Shown: in pieces, positions 1 through 8,302 of the stretch
Layout of the letters: each line of letters begins with the position of its first letter
Position numbering within the stretch: position 1 is the stretch's first letter
NCBI RefSeq assembly: GCF_036894955.1
Contig: NZ_CP145905.1
Coordinates: 56,001-120,000, forward strand
Reading direction: 5' to 3'
DNA length: 64,000 nucleotides
Origin: Paenibacillus sp. KS-LC4
GTDB lineage: Bacteria > Bacillota > Bacilli > Paenibacillales > Paenibacillaceae
Program-made: the position numbers and the translations under genes
The notes under the pieces: model-generated
What the model saw: only the letters and a program-made list of their open reading frames with translations
Told to the model about the DNA's origin: nothing
The model's database searches: none

Positions 1-579
1 AACGGCGTAACGGGGTTTAGTCAAATATTAGGAGCTTCGCTCGCCTCCCCTGATACGAAGCGGATTTTATATTTTGTTACGGTGCTGGTGTTGATTGCGG
101 TTTTTGTAGCATGTCGTTATGTTGTCGGCAGCCGCTTCGGCAAGGTGCTCCGCGCCATTCGCGATGGAGAAAACCGCGTGCGCTTCATCGGTTACAATCC
201 TGCTATGTATCAGATGGCTATTTTCACTTTATCCGCCGCGTTTGCGGGTATTGCGGGTATGCTGTTTGTGCTCCATGTGGGCATTATTTCTCCTTCCATG
301 ATGGGCATTGTGCCCTCCATTGAAATGGTGCTGTGGGTGGCTATTGGCGGGCGCGGCACCTTAATCGGAGCGGCGCTGGGCGCTGTATTGCTTAATTGGG
401 CAAAAAGTGAATTCAGCACCTCCTATCCCGAGGGCTGGACGTATTTTCTCGGTGCCATGTTTGTCGTCGTTGTCGTATTCCTGCCCAATGGCTTAACGGG
501 ACTGCTCGGCAAAATCAAGCTCGGCAAAAAACGGAGGGTGACGAAAAATGAGCCAACCATTGAGTATCCTGCAATGTAA
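1..579 (+). CDS. urtC: Urea ABC transporter permease UrtC (3' part only)
   Basis: C-terminal part of a LivM-type membrane permease. The frame is open from base 1, so the gene starts before the window. The visible part has several hydrophobic segments and the branched-chain/urea permease pattern GRFGKVLRAIRDGENRVRFI, then a glycine-rich transmembrane stretch near IGGRGTLIGAALGAVLL. The 3' end overlaps urtD by 32 bases. The adjoining ATPases have UrtD/UrtE character, so the substrate is inferred to be urea rather than branched-chain amino acids. UrtA and UrtB should lie just upstream of the window. Confidence 0.88.
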   Translation, partial: NGVTGFSQILGASLASPDTKRILYFVTVLVLIAVFVACRYVVGSRFGKVLRAIRDGENRVRFIGYNPAMYQMAIFTLSAAFAGIAGMLFVLHVGIISPSMMGIVPSIEMVLWVAIGGRGTLIGAALGAVLLNWAKSEFSTSYPEGWTYFLGAMFVVVVVFLPNGLTGLLGKIKLGKKRRVTKNEPTIEYPAM

Positions 580-1327
580 TGACGTGACGGTGGAATTTGA
601 CGGCTTCAAAGCGATTCAGGGCATGAGCCTCAACTTGGCAAAAGGGGAGCTGCGCTTCCTAATCGGTCCGAACGGCGCGGGCAAAACGACGATGCTGGAT
701 GTTATTTGCGGTAAGGTCCGCCCTTCAACGGGGCAGGTTACATTCAATGGCGCTATTGATATTACGCGAAAAAAAGAGCATCAAATTGCCGAGCTTGGCA
801 TCGGGCGCAAGTTTCAGGCGCCTTCGATTTTTCCTTCCATGACCGTGCTGGAAAATCTGGAAATTGCACTGCGTCAGCGGCGCGGCGTGTTCGCTACGCT
901 GTTTGCAAGGCCGCAGGCAGAGGAGCAGAAAAGGATGAGAAGGCAGCTGGAGATGATCGGTTTATCCGACCAAGAGGATAGCCGTGCAGGCGGGCTTTCG
1001 CATGGCGAGAAGCAGTGGCTGGAAATCGGCATGATGCTGCTGCAGGAGCCCGATATTTTGCTGCTCGATGAGCCGGTGGCTGGAATGACCGATAAGGAGA
1101 CGGATAAAACAGGGGAGCTGCTTCAGGAAATTGCTCGGGAACGCTCCGTCGTCGTCGTCGAGCATGATATGGAGTTTGTGCGCGGCTTTGCGAGCAAGGT
1201 GACGGTCATGCATGAAGGCAGACTGCTCAAGGAAGGCACAATGGAGGATGTGCAGCGGGATGATCGGGTAGCCGAGGTGTATTTGGGGAAAAGGCGGGAT
1301 GCGGATGCTAGCCGTTCGACAGCTTGA
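548..1327 (+). CDS. urtD: Urea ABC transporter ATP-binding protein UrtD
   Basis: ABC ATPase of 259 residues. Walker A is GPNGAGKTT near residue 41, the signature is LSHGEKQWLEIG near 155, Walker B is ILLLDEP near 174 and the H-loop is VVEHDMEF near 202. Signature wording LSHGEKQWLEIGM is typical of UrtD and differs from LivG. It would energise urea import with UrtE and the UrtB/UrtC permeases. The ATG start lies inside urtC and the 3' end overlaps urtE by 29 bases, so the genes are translationally coupled. Confidence 0.92.
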   Translation: MSQPLSILQCNDVTVEFDGFKAIQGMSLNLAKGELRFLIGPNGAGKTTMLDVICGKVRPSTGQVTFNGAIDITRKKEHQIAELGIGRKFQAPSIFPSMTVLENLEIALRQRRGVFATLFARPQAEEQKRMRRQLEMIGLSDQEDSRAGGLSHGEKQWLEIGMMLLQEPDILLLDEPVAGMTDKETDKTGELLQEIARERSVVVVEHDMEFVRGFASKVTVMHEGRLLKEGTMEDVQRDDRVAEVYLGKRRDADASRSTA

Positions 1328-2018
1328 GGCCGGATACGGGGAAAGTATTATTTTGCGCGATGTATCCTTGAAGGTGGAGCCGGGTCAGGTGGTATGCCTG
1401 CTCGGTCGTAATGGCGTTGGGAAAACGACGCTGATGAAAAGCATTATGGGGCTGCTGAAAGCGCGGCATGGTACAGTGGCCTATAAAGGTGTGGATCTGA
1501 CAAAGAGAGCGCCGGGCAGAAGGGCGAAGAGCGGCATGGGATACGTGCCGCAGGGAAGAGAGATTTTCGGGCAGCTTACGGTATACGAAAATATATTGAT
1601 TGGCTTGGAGGCTGCGCCGCGGGAGGGGCGAGGGCGTGGACAGGCGAATAGAATTCCGCCTGCGGCCATTGCGAAATTTCCGGTGCTGCCGGAAATGTAT
1701 GCGCGGCGCGGCGGTGATCTGAGCGGCGGACAGCAGCAGCAGCTTGCTTTTGCCAGAGCGCTCGCTTCGCAGCCATCTCTGCTGCTGCTCGATGAGCCTT
1801 GCGAGGGCATTCAGCCCTCCATCGTGGAGGATATCCGCGAGGTCATTCGTTCCGTTAAAGCGGATGGCCAGACGGCGATCCTGCTCGTTGAGCAAAGCCT
1901 CGATTTTGTAAAAAGCGTAGGCGATTATTTTTATATTTTGGAAAAGGGCGCTATGGCTTGGGAAGGAACACTCGCGCAGTTGAGCAACGACGTGATCAAA
2001 AAATATTTGACGGTATAA
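1299..2018 (+). CDS. urtE: Urea ABC transporter ATP-binding protein UrtE
   Basis: Second ATPase of the urea importer, 239 residues. Walker A is GRNGVGKTT near residue 35, the signature LSGGQQQQLAFARAL near 140 and Walker B LLLLDEP near 160. The pattern YVPQGREIFGQLTVYENI in the Q-loop region is typical of LivF/UrtE proteins. It is the last gene of the run, overlaps urtD, and is followed by a rho-independent terminator. Start ATG at 1299; a second ATG lies two codons later and cannot be excluded. Confidence 0.92.
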   Translation: MRMLAVRQLEAGYGESIILRDVSLKVEPGQVVCLLGRNGVGKTTLMKSIMGLLKARHGTVAYKGVDLTKRAPGRRAKSGMGYVPQGREIFGQLTVYENILIGLEAAPREGRGRGQANRIPPAAIAKFPVLPEMYARRGGDLSGGQQQQLAFARALASQPSLLLLDEPCEGIQPSIVEDIREVIRSVKADGQTAILLVEQSLDFVKSVGDYFYILEKGAMAWEGTLAQLSNDVIKKYLTV

Positions 2019-2041
2019 TACCGCGTTTCAACTAAAAGAAT

Positions 2042-2093
2042 GGCCTACTTCTCTAAAGGTGCAAGCTGCTTTTTAGAGAGGTAAGCCTTTTTC
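2042..2093 (+). terminator. Rho-independent terminator after urtE
   Basis: A stem of about 16 pairs (arms 2042-2057 and 2072-2087, one or two imperfect pairs) is followed by a T-rich run. It closes the urea operon. Confidence 0.8.
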
Positions 2094-2162
2094 TGTATTT
2101 ATTTTCTATTGTTGTTATCGTTGAAGCCGCTTTGGTCTGCTTAACGTGCTGGGACAACGTGG

Positions 2163-3182
2163 TTACATTTTCGTTTTGCGATAATGGTTCCACAGCATAA
2201 CAATAAATAAGGGAATGGCAACTGCATTTGTAGTGTGGGCAAGCGGCATGTCGGTGATAGGGGAGATAAGCTTGCTTAAGAGACTTACAAGCAATAAGAG
2301 GATGGCTCCGATAATGGCTGATCCTGGAATAATAATTCGGTAATTATTTCTGGACCATTTGCTGAGCAGGGCGGCTGTTACAAATCCTACGCAGGCTACT
2401 GGTCCAACAAGCCACACGGCCATACCCGTCATAACGATAACGACAATAGCGGACAGACTATATACAACAACACCGGCATTTTTCTCTTGATAATAATGTT
2501 TGGAAATAAAGAATGACAGAATCATAGCGCCAATTAGAGCGACGACAATCAGGGAAGCTAGGGCATACGATTCTCCTTTAAAAATGCCGTGCCCTAATAC
2601 TGAAATGAAAATGGCACCTTGATCAAAGGTGTGACCCATATATAGACGCAATAATAATGAGAAGAAATGGGCAGTTGTTCCGATTAAAGCGCCAGCAAAA
2701 ATAAGCTGAATCGAGGTCAATGGGATTTTGAGCATTCGAAACATGATATATAGGATGATGCAGCCTATGAGACAGCCTGTTATAGCGCTTACTGCTGTAA
2801 TGATAGAGACTGTGCTTGAATGAGGAATATTAGTCATACTTGGCCAGGTGACAAGCAGGGCAAGGCTTGTCATTTCCGTCAGCCCAAAGGTTGTGGGTGC
2901 AGCCATACGATTGCGCGTAAGTCCTTGAAGCATAGCGGCAGATGCGGCGAGTGCTGCTCCTGCTAATGTAATGGCAAGGGTATTGGGGAGTCTTAATGTC
3001 ATCAGCACTTCGTATGTGTTGGATTCCCAATCCTTTGCAAAAATAACTTCTTTAAAATCAATGAGGGTTAGTCCCATGACACCAGTTGACAAATGCCAAG
3101 CAAAACAAGCAATTAACAAAATTGGCCCTAAAATAAACAAGGCAGAGACAAACAGAGGATTCGCTTTCGTACGTGTGGTCAT
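2163..3182 (-). CDS. FecCD-family iron-chelate ABC permease (orphan)
   Basis: Polytopic membrane protein of 339 residues with about nine or ten hydrophobic segments. The FecCD hallmark is present near residues 64-100: TLRLPNTLAITLAGAALAAS, then LQGLTRNRMAAPTTFG. The usual RNPLA is changed to RNRMA. Family members form the channel for siderophore or heme uptake. No binding protein, second permease or ATPase is adjacent, so it must use partners encoded elsewhere or be a leftover. The start ATG has AGGAAGG about nine bases upstream. A 29-base palindrome lies at 3212-3240. Confidence 0.8.
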   Translation of the reverse strand: MTTRTKANPLFVSALFILGPILLIACFAWHLSTGVMGLTLIDFKEVIFAKDWESNTYEVLMTLRLPNTLAITLAGAALAASAAMLQGLTRNRMAAPTTFGLTEMTSLALLVTWPSMTNIPHSSTVSIITAVSAITGCLIGCIILYIMFRMLKIPLTSIQLIFAGALIGTTAHFFSLLLRLYMGHTFDQGAIFISVLGHGIFKGESYALASLIVVALIGAMILSFFISKHYYQEKNAGVVVYSLSAIVVIVMTGMAVWLVGPVACVGFVTAALLSKWSRNNYRIIIPGSAIIGAILLLLVSLLSKLISPITDMPLAHTTNAVAIPLFIVMLWNHYRKTKM

Positions 3183-3211
3183 GAATCAATAGTCCTTCCT
3201 AAAAAATCTAT

Positions 3212-3240
3212 TTCCCTTTATATCGGAAATATAGAGGGAA
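3212..3240 (-). promoter_or_regulatory. 29-base palindrome between two minus-strand genes
   Basis: Arms TTCCCTTTATAT and ATATAGAGGGAA are complementary except at one position, with a five-base spacer. Read on the minus strand, the hairpin is followed after four bases by a T run, so it may end transcription of the upstream hydrolase fusion. It could equally be an operator for the FecCD permease. It does not match the Fur 19-mer. Confidence 0.5.
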
Positions 3241-3279
3241 TATTACACCCGGACTGTTCATCACACTTAGTAGGTCTGC

Positions 3280-5115
3280 TTATAGCTTGAGCCATTGCCG
3301 CAGCAACTGGGCTGTTTGCTCTGGGTGGGAGATCGGAAAATGATGCCCATAAGAAAGGCTGCTCAGCATCAAATGGCGGTAGCGCTCAGGCAGCTGATAG
3401 TTCCGTTCCTGTTCTCCCCATAAAATATGAACCTTCTTCTCGTCCCACTGTTCCGGCGTTAGCTGAAAGCTTTGCGGACGCGTCAACTCGCGCAATAGCT
3501 CGGCAAGTGTCCTCCTTACCCGCGGTGAGCGCAGCTCATCTTGGACGTATCGGGTATATTCGGCTGGAATTTGTGCTGCTGATTCGAAGCAGCTTTGCTT
3601 AATCAGCGACTTGATGAGCGCGTCCTCACTCATGCGTGAGAGCGCCATTTCCGTAAGCCAGCGCTGTTTATACATGGAGGGTGCCGGATGAAAAACGGGC
3701 TGCAGCAGTCCGAGCGCTTGAATGCGTTCGGGCAGTCGCTCCATGACCTTGGCGGCAAGGAGAGCTCCATAAGAATGCCCGATTAAGATAACGGGAGTAT
3801 CCATTTCGGCAATGGCTTCTATAAGGCTCTCCAAGTGGCCTTCTATGACGTTGGACTTATGGTGATAGGGGCTTCTGCCTAGTCCAGGAAGGTCGGGGAG
3901 CCAGACGTTGGCATTTTGAAAATAATTGGCTAGAGGAATCAGGCAATCCGCTCCGCTAAAGGTGCCGGGTATGAACAAAATTGGATTTCCGCTGTGGTTG
4001 TTATTGTGCAAGGCAGTCATATTGCCTAGCTTGCGCTGATGGTAGCCCTTATGCGCCATCACGGAATGCGAGAGGCGAAAATCGAGATCAGCGATTGTGC
4101 GGCGCAAAGCAGACGGTGTCACCGTGTAGTCCAGCGCATATTTTTGTTGAATGTATCGGGCGGAATCGAGCGAATAAGAATCGTCTACGACAAAGTTCAG
4201 TGATTGTTGAGGAATGCCCAGCTTGCCGCCCAGCGGGCTTCCGAGTACTTTGGATAAGATCCCCAGCGGTAGAGAGCCGACAGGCTTAGCTACGCGAAGC
4301 TCCTTGGCCATCGTTGTAATAAGCTCCATCATATTAGGATTGTCCTCCTTCGCTTGCAGCAAATAATACGTTTGACTGAGAGGCTGCTCTTCTTGGGCAA
4401 GTGCGGCGAGAAAGGCGGCGGCGTGATCAAGGTGAAACAGGGGCAGCCAATATTTTTCACCCCCCGGCGCAAGGGCCATCAGTTTTCGGCGTGCAGCATC
4501 AACGAGAATGCCGAGACCGCCAAGCTGCTCTGTCTCTCCTGTTGCGGAATCGCCGATGACGACGCCGGGGTGGACGACGGACAGAGGATAGCCTTGTTTG
4601 GCGCTTTGCTCCCGCAGGTGAAGGTCAGCAAGGAACTTGGCCTGCTCATAAGGCGGCTCATGGTTTAAAGAGGCAAGAGCCTGCGCTTTCTGCGATAGAT
4701 CCTCATTGCGAAACGGGCTTTTAAAGCCGACCAAGTGGATAAAATGGCGCAGCGACTTTTCTGTATGAATAAGAGAGGCGATTTCAGCCATATGCTGTGA
4801 GGCCTGTAAAAACACCAGCTTGGCCTGTTCGTCACTCAGACTGATATCCATAGGACCGCCCGCATGAATAATGACATCCGCTGTTTTCACTCGCGCCAAA
4901 TCCTCTCTGCTCAAGCCCAATAAAGGCTGTGTCAAATCGCCGCATACCGGCTTAATGAACTCGTTATGCCGTAGGTTCAGCTTGTCCAAAAGCTGCTCAT
5001 ACTTGCTTAAAGAACGAACGAGAACGGTTGTGTGCTGCTTGGTTTGTGCAAGGGCCTGTATTAATCGTTGTCCAATAAATCCTGTGCCGCCTGTAACAAA
5101 TAAATGTGTCATCAT
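3280..5115 (-). CDS. SDR-type NAD-binding domain fused to an alpha/beta hydrolase
   Basis: A 611-residue two-domain protein. Residues 1 to about 350 form an extended short-chain dehydrogenase/epimerase domain: TGGTGFIGQRL at residue 8 binds the dinucleotide, and YEQAK near 155 is the YxxxK pair. Residues from about 370 form an alpha/beta hydrolase: oxyanion region FIPGTFSG, nucleophile elbow GHSYG near 446, catalytic histidine in GHHFP near the end. The acid position reads WGEQERN, so glutamate may replace aspartate. No transmembrane segment or signal peptide is visible, so it is cytosolic. The tetR gene lies directly upstream with a shared operator design. Substrate unknown; lipid or xenobiotic ester metabolism is only a guess. 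Confidence 0.82.
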   Translation of the reverse strand: MMTHLFVTGGTGFIGQRLIQALAQTKQHTTVLVRSLSKYEQLLDKLNLRHNEFIKPVCGDLTQPLLGLSREDLARVKTADVIIHAGGPMDISLSDEQAKLVFLQASQHMAEIASLIHTEKSLRHFIHLVGFKSPFRNEDLSQKAQALASLNHEPPYEQAKFLADLHLREQSAKQGYPLSVVHPGVVIGDSATGETEQLGGLGILVDAARRKLMALAPGGEKYWLPLFHLDHAAAFLAALAQEEQPLSQTYYLLQAKEDNPNMMELITTMAKELRVAKPVGSLPLGILSKVLGSPLGGKLGIPQQSLNFVVDDSYSLDSARYIQQKYALDYTVTPSALRRTIADLDFRLSHSVMAHKGYHQRKLGNMTALHNNNHSGNPILFIPGTFSGADCLIPLANYFQNANVWLPDLPGLGRSPYHHKSNVIEGHLESLIEAIAEMDTPVILIGHSYGALLAAKVMERLPERIQALGLLQPVFHPAPSMYKQRWLTEMALSRMSEDALIKSLIKQSCFESAAQIPAEYTRYVQDELRSPRVRRTLAELLRELTRPQSFQLTPEQWDEKKVHILWGEQERNYQLPERYRHLMLSSLSYGHHFPISHPEQTAQLLRQWLKL

Positions 5116-5171
5116 TTTGCTCCTTCTATATCCATCTTTTTGTGAGTTAAAAGGGGGTTGCTGTCTAAAAA

Positions 5172-5191
5172 TTAGTACTTAGTAGTACTAA
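5172..5191 (-). promoter_or_regulatory. TetR-type operator upstream of the SDR-hydrolase gene
   Basis: Perfect inverted repeat TTAGTACT-N4-AGTACTAA. It lies in the 90-base gap between tetR and the fusion gene. The same design recurs at 5782-5803 in front of tetR. Two copies of one palindrome flanking a TetR gene are strong evidence for autoregulation plus control of the neighbour. Confidence 0.75.
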
Positions 5192-5205
5192 AATGGTTAA
5201 AAAAA

Positions 5206-5781
5206 TTACTTTAGCAAGGCTGCTAAAGCATGAAACGCATGTGTAACGGTATTTGGATTCTGGCTGGCATGCTGCAAAAATAAAGCTCCTTCTATCGTAG
5301 ACAGCATAAGGGCGGCGGTTGGTTCGACCGGCAAGTCGGGCTTGAGCTCTTTGCGCGATATTCCCTCGTGCAGCAACTGCTCAATAAAGGAAAGCTGGCT
5401 TTGGAAAAAACGGCGGAACTGCTCGCTGAAGGGGCCGTTATCCAGCGGTGCCTGCGTATAGAGAGTCAGAAAGGGGCAGCCGCCAAGGCAGCGTGCATCC
5501 TGCTCGGTCAATAGCCAGGCGAGCTTAGTCAGACGCTCAAGTACAGGCAGATCATTTTGTCTGCCAATTTGCTCGAACAAGCTTTCGTATTGGTTAATCA
5601 TTCGTTCAATAATGGCGGACAGCAGCTCTTCTTTGCTTTTGAAATAATAATAGATGTTCGTTTTGGACACTTTGCTGGCAGCTACGATGTCATCCATGCT
5701 CGTAACCAGATAGCCTTTGCTCAAAAATAACTGTTGGGCCGCGTGCAAGGCGACCTCGCGGTTGGATTGTTTTGTTTTCAT
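5206..5781 (-). CDS. TetR/AcrR family transcriptional regulator
   Basis: Protein of 191 residues with an N-terminal TetR helix-turn-helix (about residues 8-55): AAQQLFLSKGYLVTSMDDI, then SKTNIYYYFKSKEELL. The C-terminal ligand domain is all-helical and holds two cysteines in ARCLGGCPF. It is expected to repress itself and the SDR-hydrolase gene downstream. The ATG start directly abuts the operator palindrome and has no clear Shine-Dalgarno sequence, so a leaderless or weakly translated message is possible. Confidence 0.9.
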   Translation of the reverse strand: MKTKQSNREVALHAAQQLFLSKGYLVTSMDDIVAASKVSKTNIYYYFKSKEELLSAIIERMINQYESLFEQIGRQNDLPVLERLTKLAWLLTEQDARCLGGCPFLTLYTQAPLDNGPFSEQFRRFFQSQLSFIEQLLHEGISRKELKPDLPVEPTAALMLSTIEGALFLQHASQNPNTVTHAFHALAALLK

Positions 5782-5803
5782 ATTAGTACTGTATAGGACT
5801 AAT
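5782..5803 (-). promoter_or_regulatory. TetR autoregulatory operator
   Basis: Inverted repeat ATTAGTACT-N4-AGGACTAAT, with one mismatch between the arms. It matches the 5172-5191 palindrome in both arms and spacer length and touches the tetR start codon. Confidence 0.72.
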
Positions 5804-5871
5804 TTTAATTTGTCAATGCTTGAATATACGCAGATATTTGTAATAGGGACCTTAAATAATTGTTAAGTTAA

Positions 5872-5888
5872 TGTTATATATAGTTACA
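5872..5888 (+). promoter_or_regulatory. GlnR/TnrA-like box upstream of the asparaginase gene
   Basis: The 17-mer TGTTATATATAGTTACA fits the GlnR/TnrA pattern TGTNA-N7-TNACA with an almost pure AT core (one G). It lies upstream of a possible promoter at 5908-5936. In B. subtilis, ansZ is activated by TnrA, which supports this reading. Confidence 0.6.
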
Positions 5889-5907
5889 TAACTAGGTATA
5901 AAGTCAC

Positions 5908-5936
5908 TTGTTCAATTTATTTATGTGAGATAATAT
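5908..5936 (+). promoter_or_regulatory. Possible sigma-A promoter of the asparaginase gene
   Basis: TTGTTC and TAATAT are separated by 17 bases, about 45 bases before the start codon. Both hexamers are imperfect, as expected for an activator-dependent promoter. Confidence 0.4.
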
Positions 5937-5980
5937 AACGCAATAGAGATTATAATATAGTTAAAGTGGAGGGAACCAAG

Positions 5981-7156
5981 ATGATGCTGTCTATTAAAAG
6001 GATGACTGTTTTTTCGCTTTCTGCCATTATCGCACTGATTACATTTATTTCCCCTGTAGGAGCTGCCGAGGCTGCTATTCAGGCCATTGCTTTTCCAGAG
6101 GTACCTGCTTCCTTCCAGAAATCGAAGCTGCCTAACATTTTGGTTATTGGTACAGGCGGTACAATTGCTGGACAATCGACGGATGAGACAAGCTTTCAAA
6201 CGTACCGTGCGGGTACGCTTTTAATTAAAGATATGGTGAAAAGTCTGCCGAATCTGGATAAGATGGCGGACGTTGAGACTGTGCAATTTGGCAACAAAGG
6301 CTCATCGGCTTATCTGATGGACGATCTGGCAAGCCTGTCGATGACGGTGGATGCAGCGTTGAAGAAATACGATGGTGTCGTCGTTACGACGGGTACGGAT
6401 ACGATGGAAGAGATCGGTTATTTCCTCGACCTTACGGTTCGCAGCTCGAAGCCGGTTGTTATTACAGGCTCTATGCGTCCGTGGACGGTAATCGGAAGTG
6501 ATGCTCCGGCGAATCTGTTCAATGCCATCAAGCTGGCGGCCAGCGGCAAGACGAAGAAATTCGGCACCGTGCTGATGCTGAATGATGAAATTCATGCTGT
6601 GCGTGAAGTGACGAAAACAAATGCACTTCGTCTCGATACTTTCGAATCGCCTGGATTTGGTCCGCTAGGCTACATTGACGAATCAATTATTCAAATTTAC
6701 CGTGTGCCGACAAGAGCGCTGAAAACCGATGCAGAGTGGGCGACACCATTCGATCTGTCTAAGCTGCCGAAGGCAGGCTTCTCGAAGGTCGAAATTGCTT
6801 ATTCGTATCAAGGGGCTGGCGGTGAGGCCATTAAAGGCTTTGTAGACGGTGGTGCAAAAGGGATTGTTACAGCGGGTACGGGAGCTGGCGGCATTTCCGC
6901 TGCAATGAGAGAAGAGCGTACGAAAGCGATTGAAAAAGGCGTGATTTTCGTAACGACGACAAGAACCGGATCGGGCAATATTTACGGCGGCAGCGAGGGG
7001 ATTTTGGCAGGAGATAATTTGAATGCGGCTCATGCTCGTATCCTGCTTATGCTGACTCTGACGTACACAAGCGATTTCCCGACTATGCAAAAATGGTTCA
7101 CCGTTTATGGTGCGCTGGAAGTGCCTGAAGCTACAGCGGTGAAAGCTGCTGCGTAA
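5981..7156 (+). CDS. ansZ: Secreted type II L-asparaginase
   Basis: Asparaginase of about 391 residues that hydrolyses L-asparagine to aspartate and ammonia outside the membrane. The N-terminus has KR followed by a hydrophobic stretch ending near VGAAEA, a signal peptide. Catalytic motif one is IGTGGTIAGQ with the nucleophilic threonine; motif two is VVTTGTDTMEEIGYF. ATG at 5981 is chosen because GGAGGG sits seven bases upstream; a GTG at 5966 lacks a ribosome site. A GlnR/TnrA-like box precedes the gene and a terminator follows, so it is monocistronic and probably nitrogen-controlled. Confidence 0.92.
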   Translation: MMLSIKRMTVFSLSAIIALITFISPVGAAEAAIQAIAFPEVPASFQKSKLPNILVIGTGGTIAGQSTDETSFQTYRAGTLLIKDMVKSLPNLDKMADVETVQFGNKGSSAYLMDDLASLSMTVDAALKKYDGVVVTTGTDTMEEIGYFLDLTVRSSKPVVITGSMRPWTVIGSDAPANLFNAIKLAASGKTKKFGTVLMLNDEIHAVREVTKTNALRLDTFESPGFGPLGYIDESIIQIYRVPTRALKTDAEWATPFDLSKLPKAGFSKVEIAYSYQGAGGEAIKGFVDGGAKGIVTAGTGAGGISAAMREERTKAIEKGVIFVTTTRTGSGNIYGGSEGILAGDNLNAAHARILLMLTLTYTSDFPTMQKWFTVYGALEVPEATAVKAAA

Positions 7157-7200
7157 TAGAAAGTATTTAGACGAGGGTTGAATAAATAAGACGGAAGGAT

Positions 7201-7240
7201 AAAAGCCTGGGAGATCACAATCTCCTGGGCTTTTGTTTTT
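7201..7240 (+). terminator. Rho-independent terminator after the asparaginase gene
   Basis: Fourteen-base arms AAAAGCCTGGGAGA and TCTCCTGGGCTTTT (two wobble pairs) enclose a six-base loop and are followed by a T run. Confidence 0.82.
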
Positions 7241-7302
7241 TTAGAAATATACACATGTATGAGTTATACCCTTGTACGTGCTTATATAACACCAGCGGAA
7301 CG

Positions 7303-7345
7303 GCAGCTTCACCGCCAGAGGATGACGGTGGCTGTGGGCTTTTTT
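7303..7345 (+). terminator. Second terminator-like hairpin before the SPFH gene
   Basis: CAGC and CACCG pair with CGGTGGCTG, with a two-base bulge, followed by TGGGC and a run of six T. It lies 70 bases before the SPFH start codon, so it could be a back-up terminator or part of that gene's leader. Confidence 0.45.
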
Positions 7346-7416
7346 AGAATTTGCATATAAATGTAAAAAGTGATATCATAAATATATCAAATTAATACTA
7401 AGGGGTGTGCTGACAG

Positions 7417-8289
7417 ATGAAGGAGTTCAAGGCTTGGCATGTGAATGGATTTTTGGCATTGCTGGTTGGCGTATTGTCGCTTATTGGGGGTGTTATTCTG
7501 ATTTTGTTTGGCGCATCGGGCGCACAACCGGACTTTCTTTCGATTATCGCGGGTGCATTGCTGATTTTTGTTTTTATTATCGCGGCCTCCTCGCTGACGA
7601 TTGTGCAGCCGAATGAAGCGAAGGTCATTACCTTTTTCGGAAAATATATCGGTACGGTCATAAGTGCGGGGCTGTGGATGACGCTTCCGCTGACGAACAA
7701 GCAGAAGGTATCGCTTAAAGTGCGCAACTTTAACAGCCATACGCTGAAGGTCAATGATGCCGACGGCAATCCGATTGAAATTGGTGCGGTTGTTGTTTTT
7801 AAAGTAACGGATACGTCCCGTGCAAGCTTTGATGTCGACAATTATGAGCGTTTCGTGGAAATTCAAAGCGAGACGGCTGTTCGCCACACGGCAGCACAGC
7901 ACCCTTATGATACGCATATGGATGAGAACGCGATGTCTCTGAGAGGCAATTCCGAGGAAGTGGCAGAGGAACTGCTCAAGGAGCTGCAAAGCAGGCTTGC
8001 GGTTGCAGGGGTTGAAGTCATAGAAACTCGGCTGACGCATCTGGCCTACGCGCCGGAAATTGCTAGTGCAATGCTGCAAAGGCAGCAAGCGACAGCGATT
8101 GTGGCGGCTCGCCAGAAAATCGTTGAAGGCGCGGTTGGTATGGTGGATGCGGCATTGAAGCAATTGGAGGATAGCGGAATTGAGCTGGACGTGGAGCGGC
8201 GTGCGGCGATGGTCAACAATCTGATGGTGGCGATCGTATCGGATCGTTCTGCCACGCCGGTCATTAACACCGGGTCTTTGTACACGTAG
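7417..8289 (+). CDS. SPFH/band-7 domain membrane protein
   Basis: Protein of 290 residues. Two N-terminal hydrophobic segments (about residues 10-32 and 40-62) are followed by an SPFH domain starting near [18 protein letters not shown] and running through [10 protein letters not shown] and [10 protein letters not shown] helical region with [20 protein letters not shown] follows. Family members (slipin/flotillin/HflK relatives) organise membrane microdomains and control proteases. A ribbon-helix-helix gene follows after 13 bases and a terminator ends the pair, so the two are one transcription unit. AAGGGG lies 11 bases before the ATG. Confidence 0.88.
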   Translation: MKEFKAWHVNGFLALLVGVLSLIGGVILILFGASGAQPDFLSIIAGALLIFVFIIAASSLTIVQPNEAKVITFFGKYIGTVISAGLWMTLPLTNKQKVSLKVRNFNSHTLKVNDADGNPIEIGAVVVFKVTDTSRASFDVDNYERFVEIQSETAVRHTAAQHPYDTHMDENAMSLRGNSEEVAEELLKELQSRLAVAGVEVIETRLTHLAYAPEIASAMLQRQQATAIVAARQKIVEGAVGMVDAALKQLEDSGIELDVERRAAMVNNLMVAIVSDRSATPVINTGSLYT

Positions 8290-8302
8290 GGAGCTGTCGA
8301 TA

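Noticed and set aside
3212..3240. Fur box before the FecCD permease
   Set aside because: The palindrome arms do not resemble GATAATGATAATC-type sequences; hairpin or other operator is more likely.
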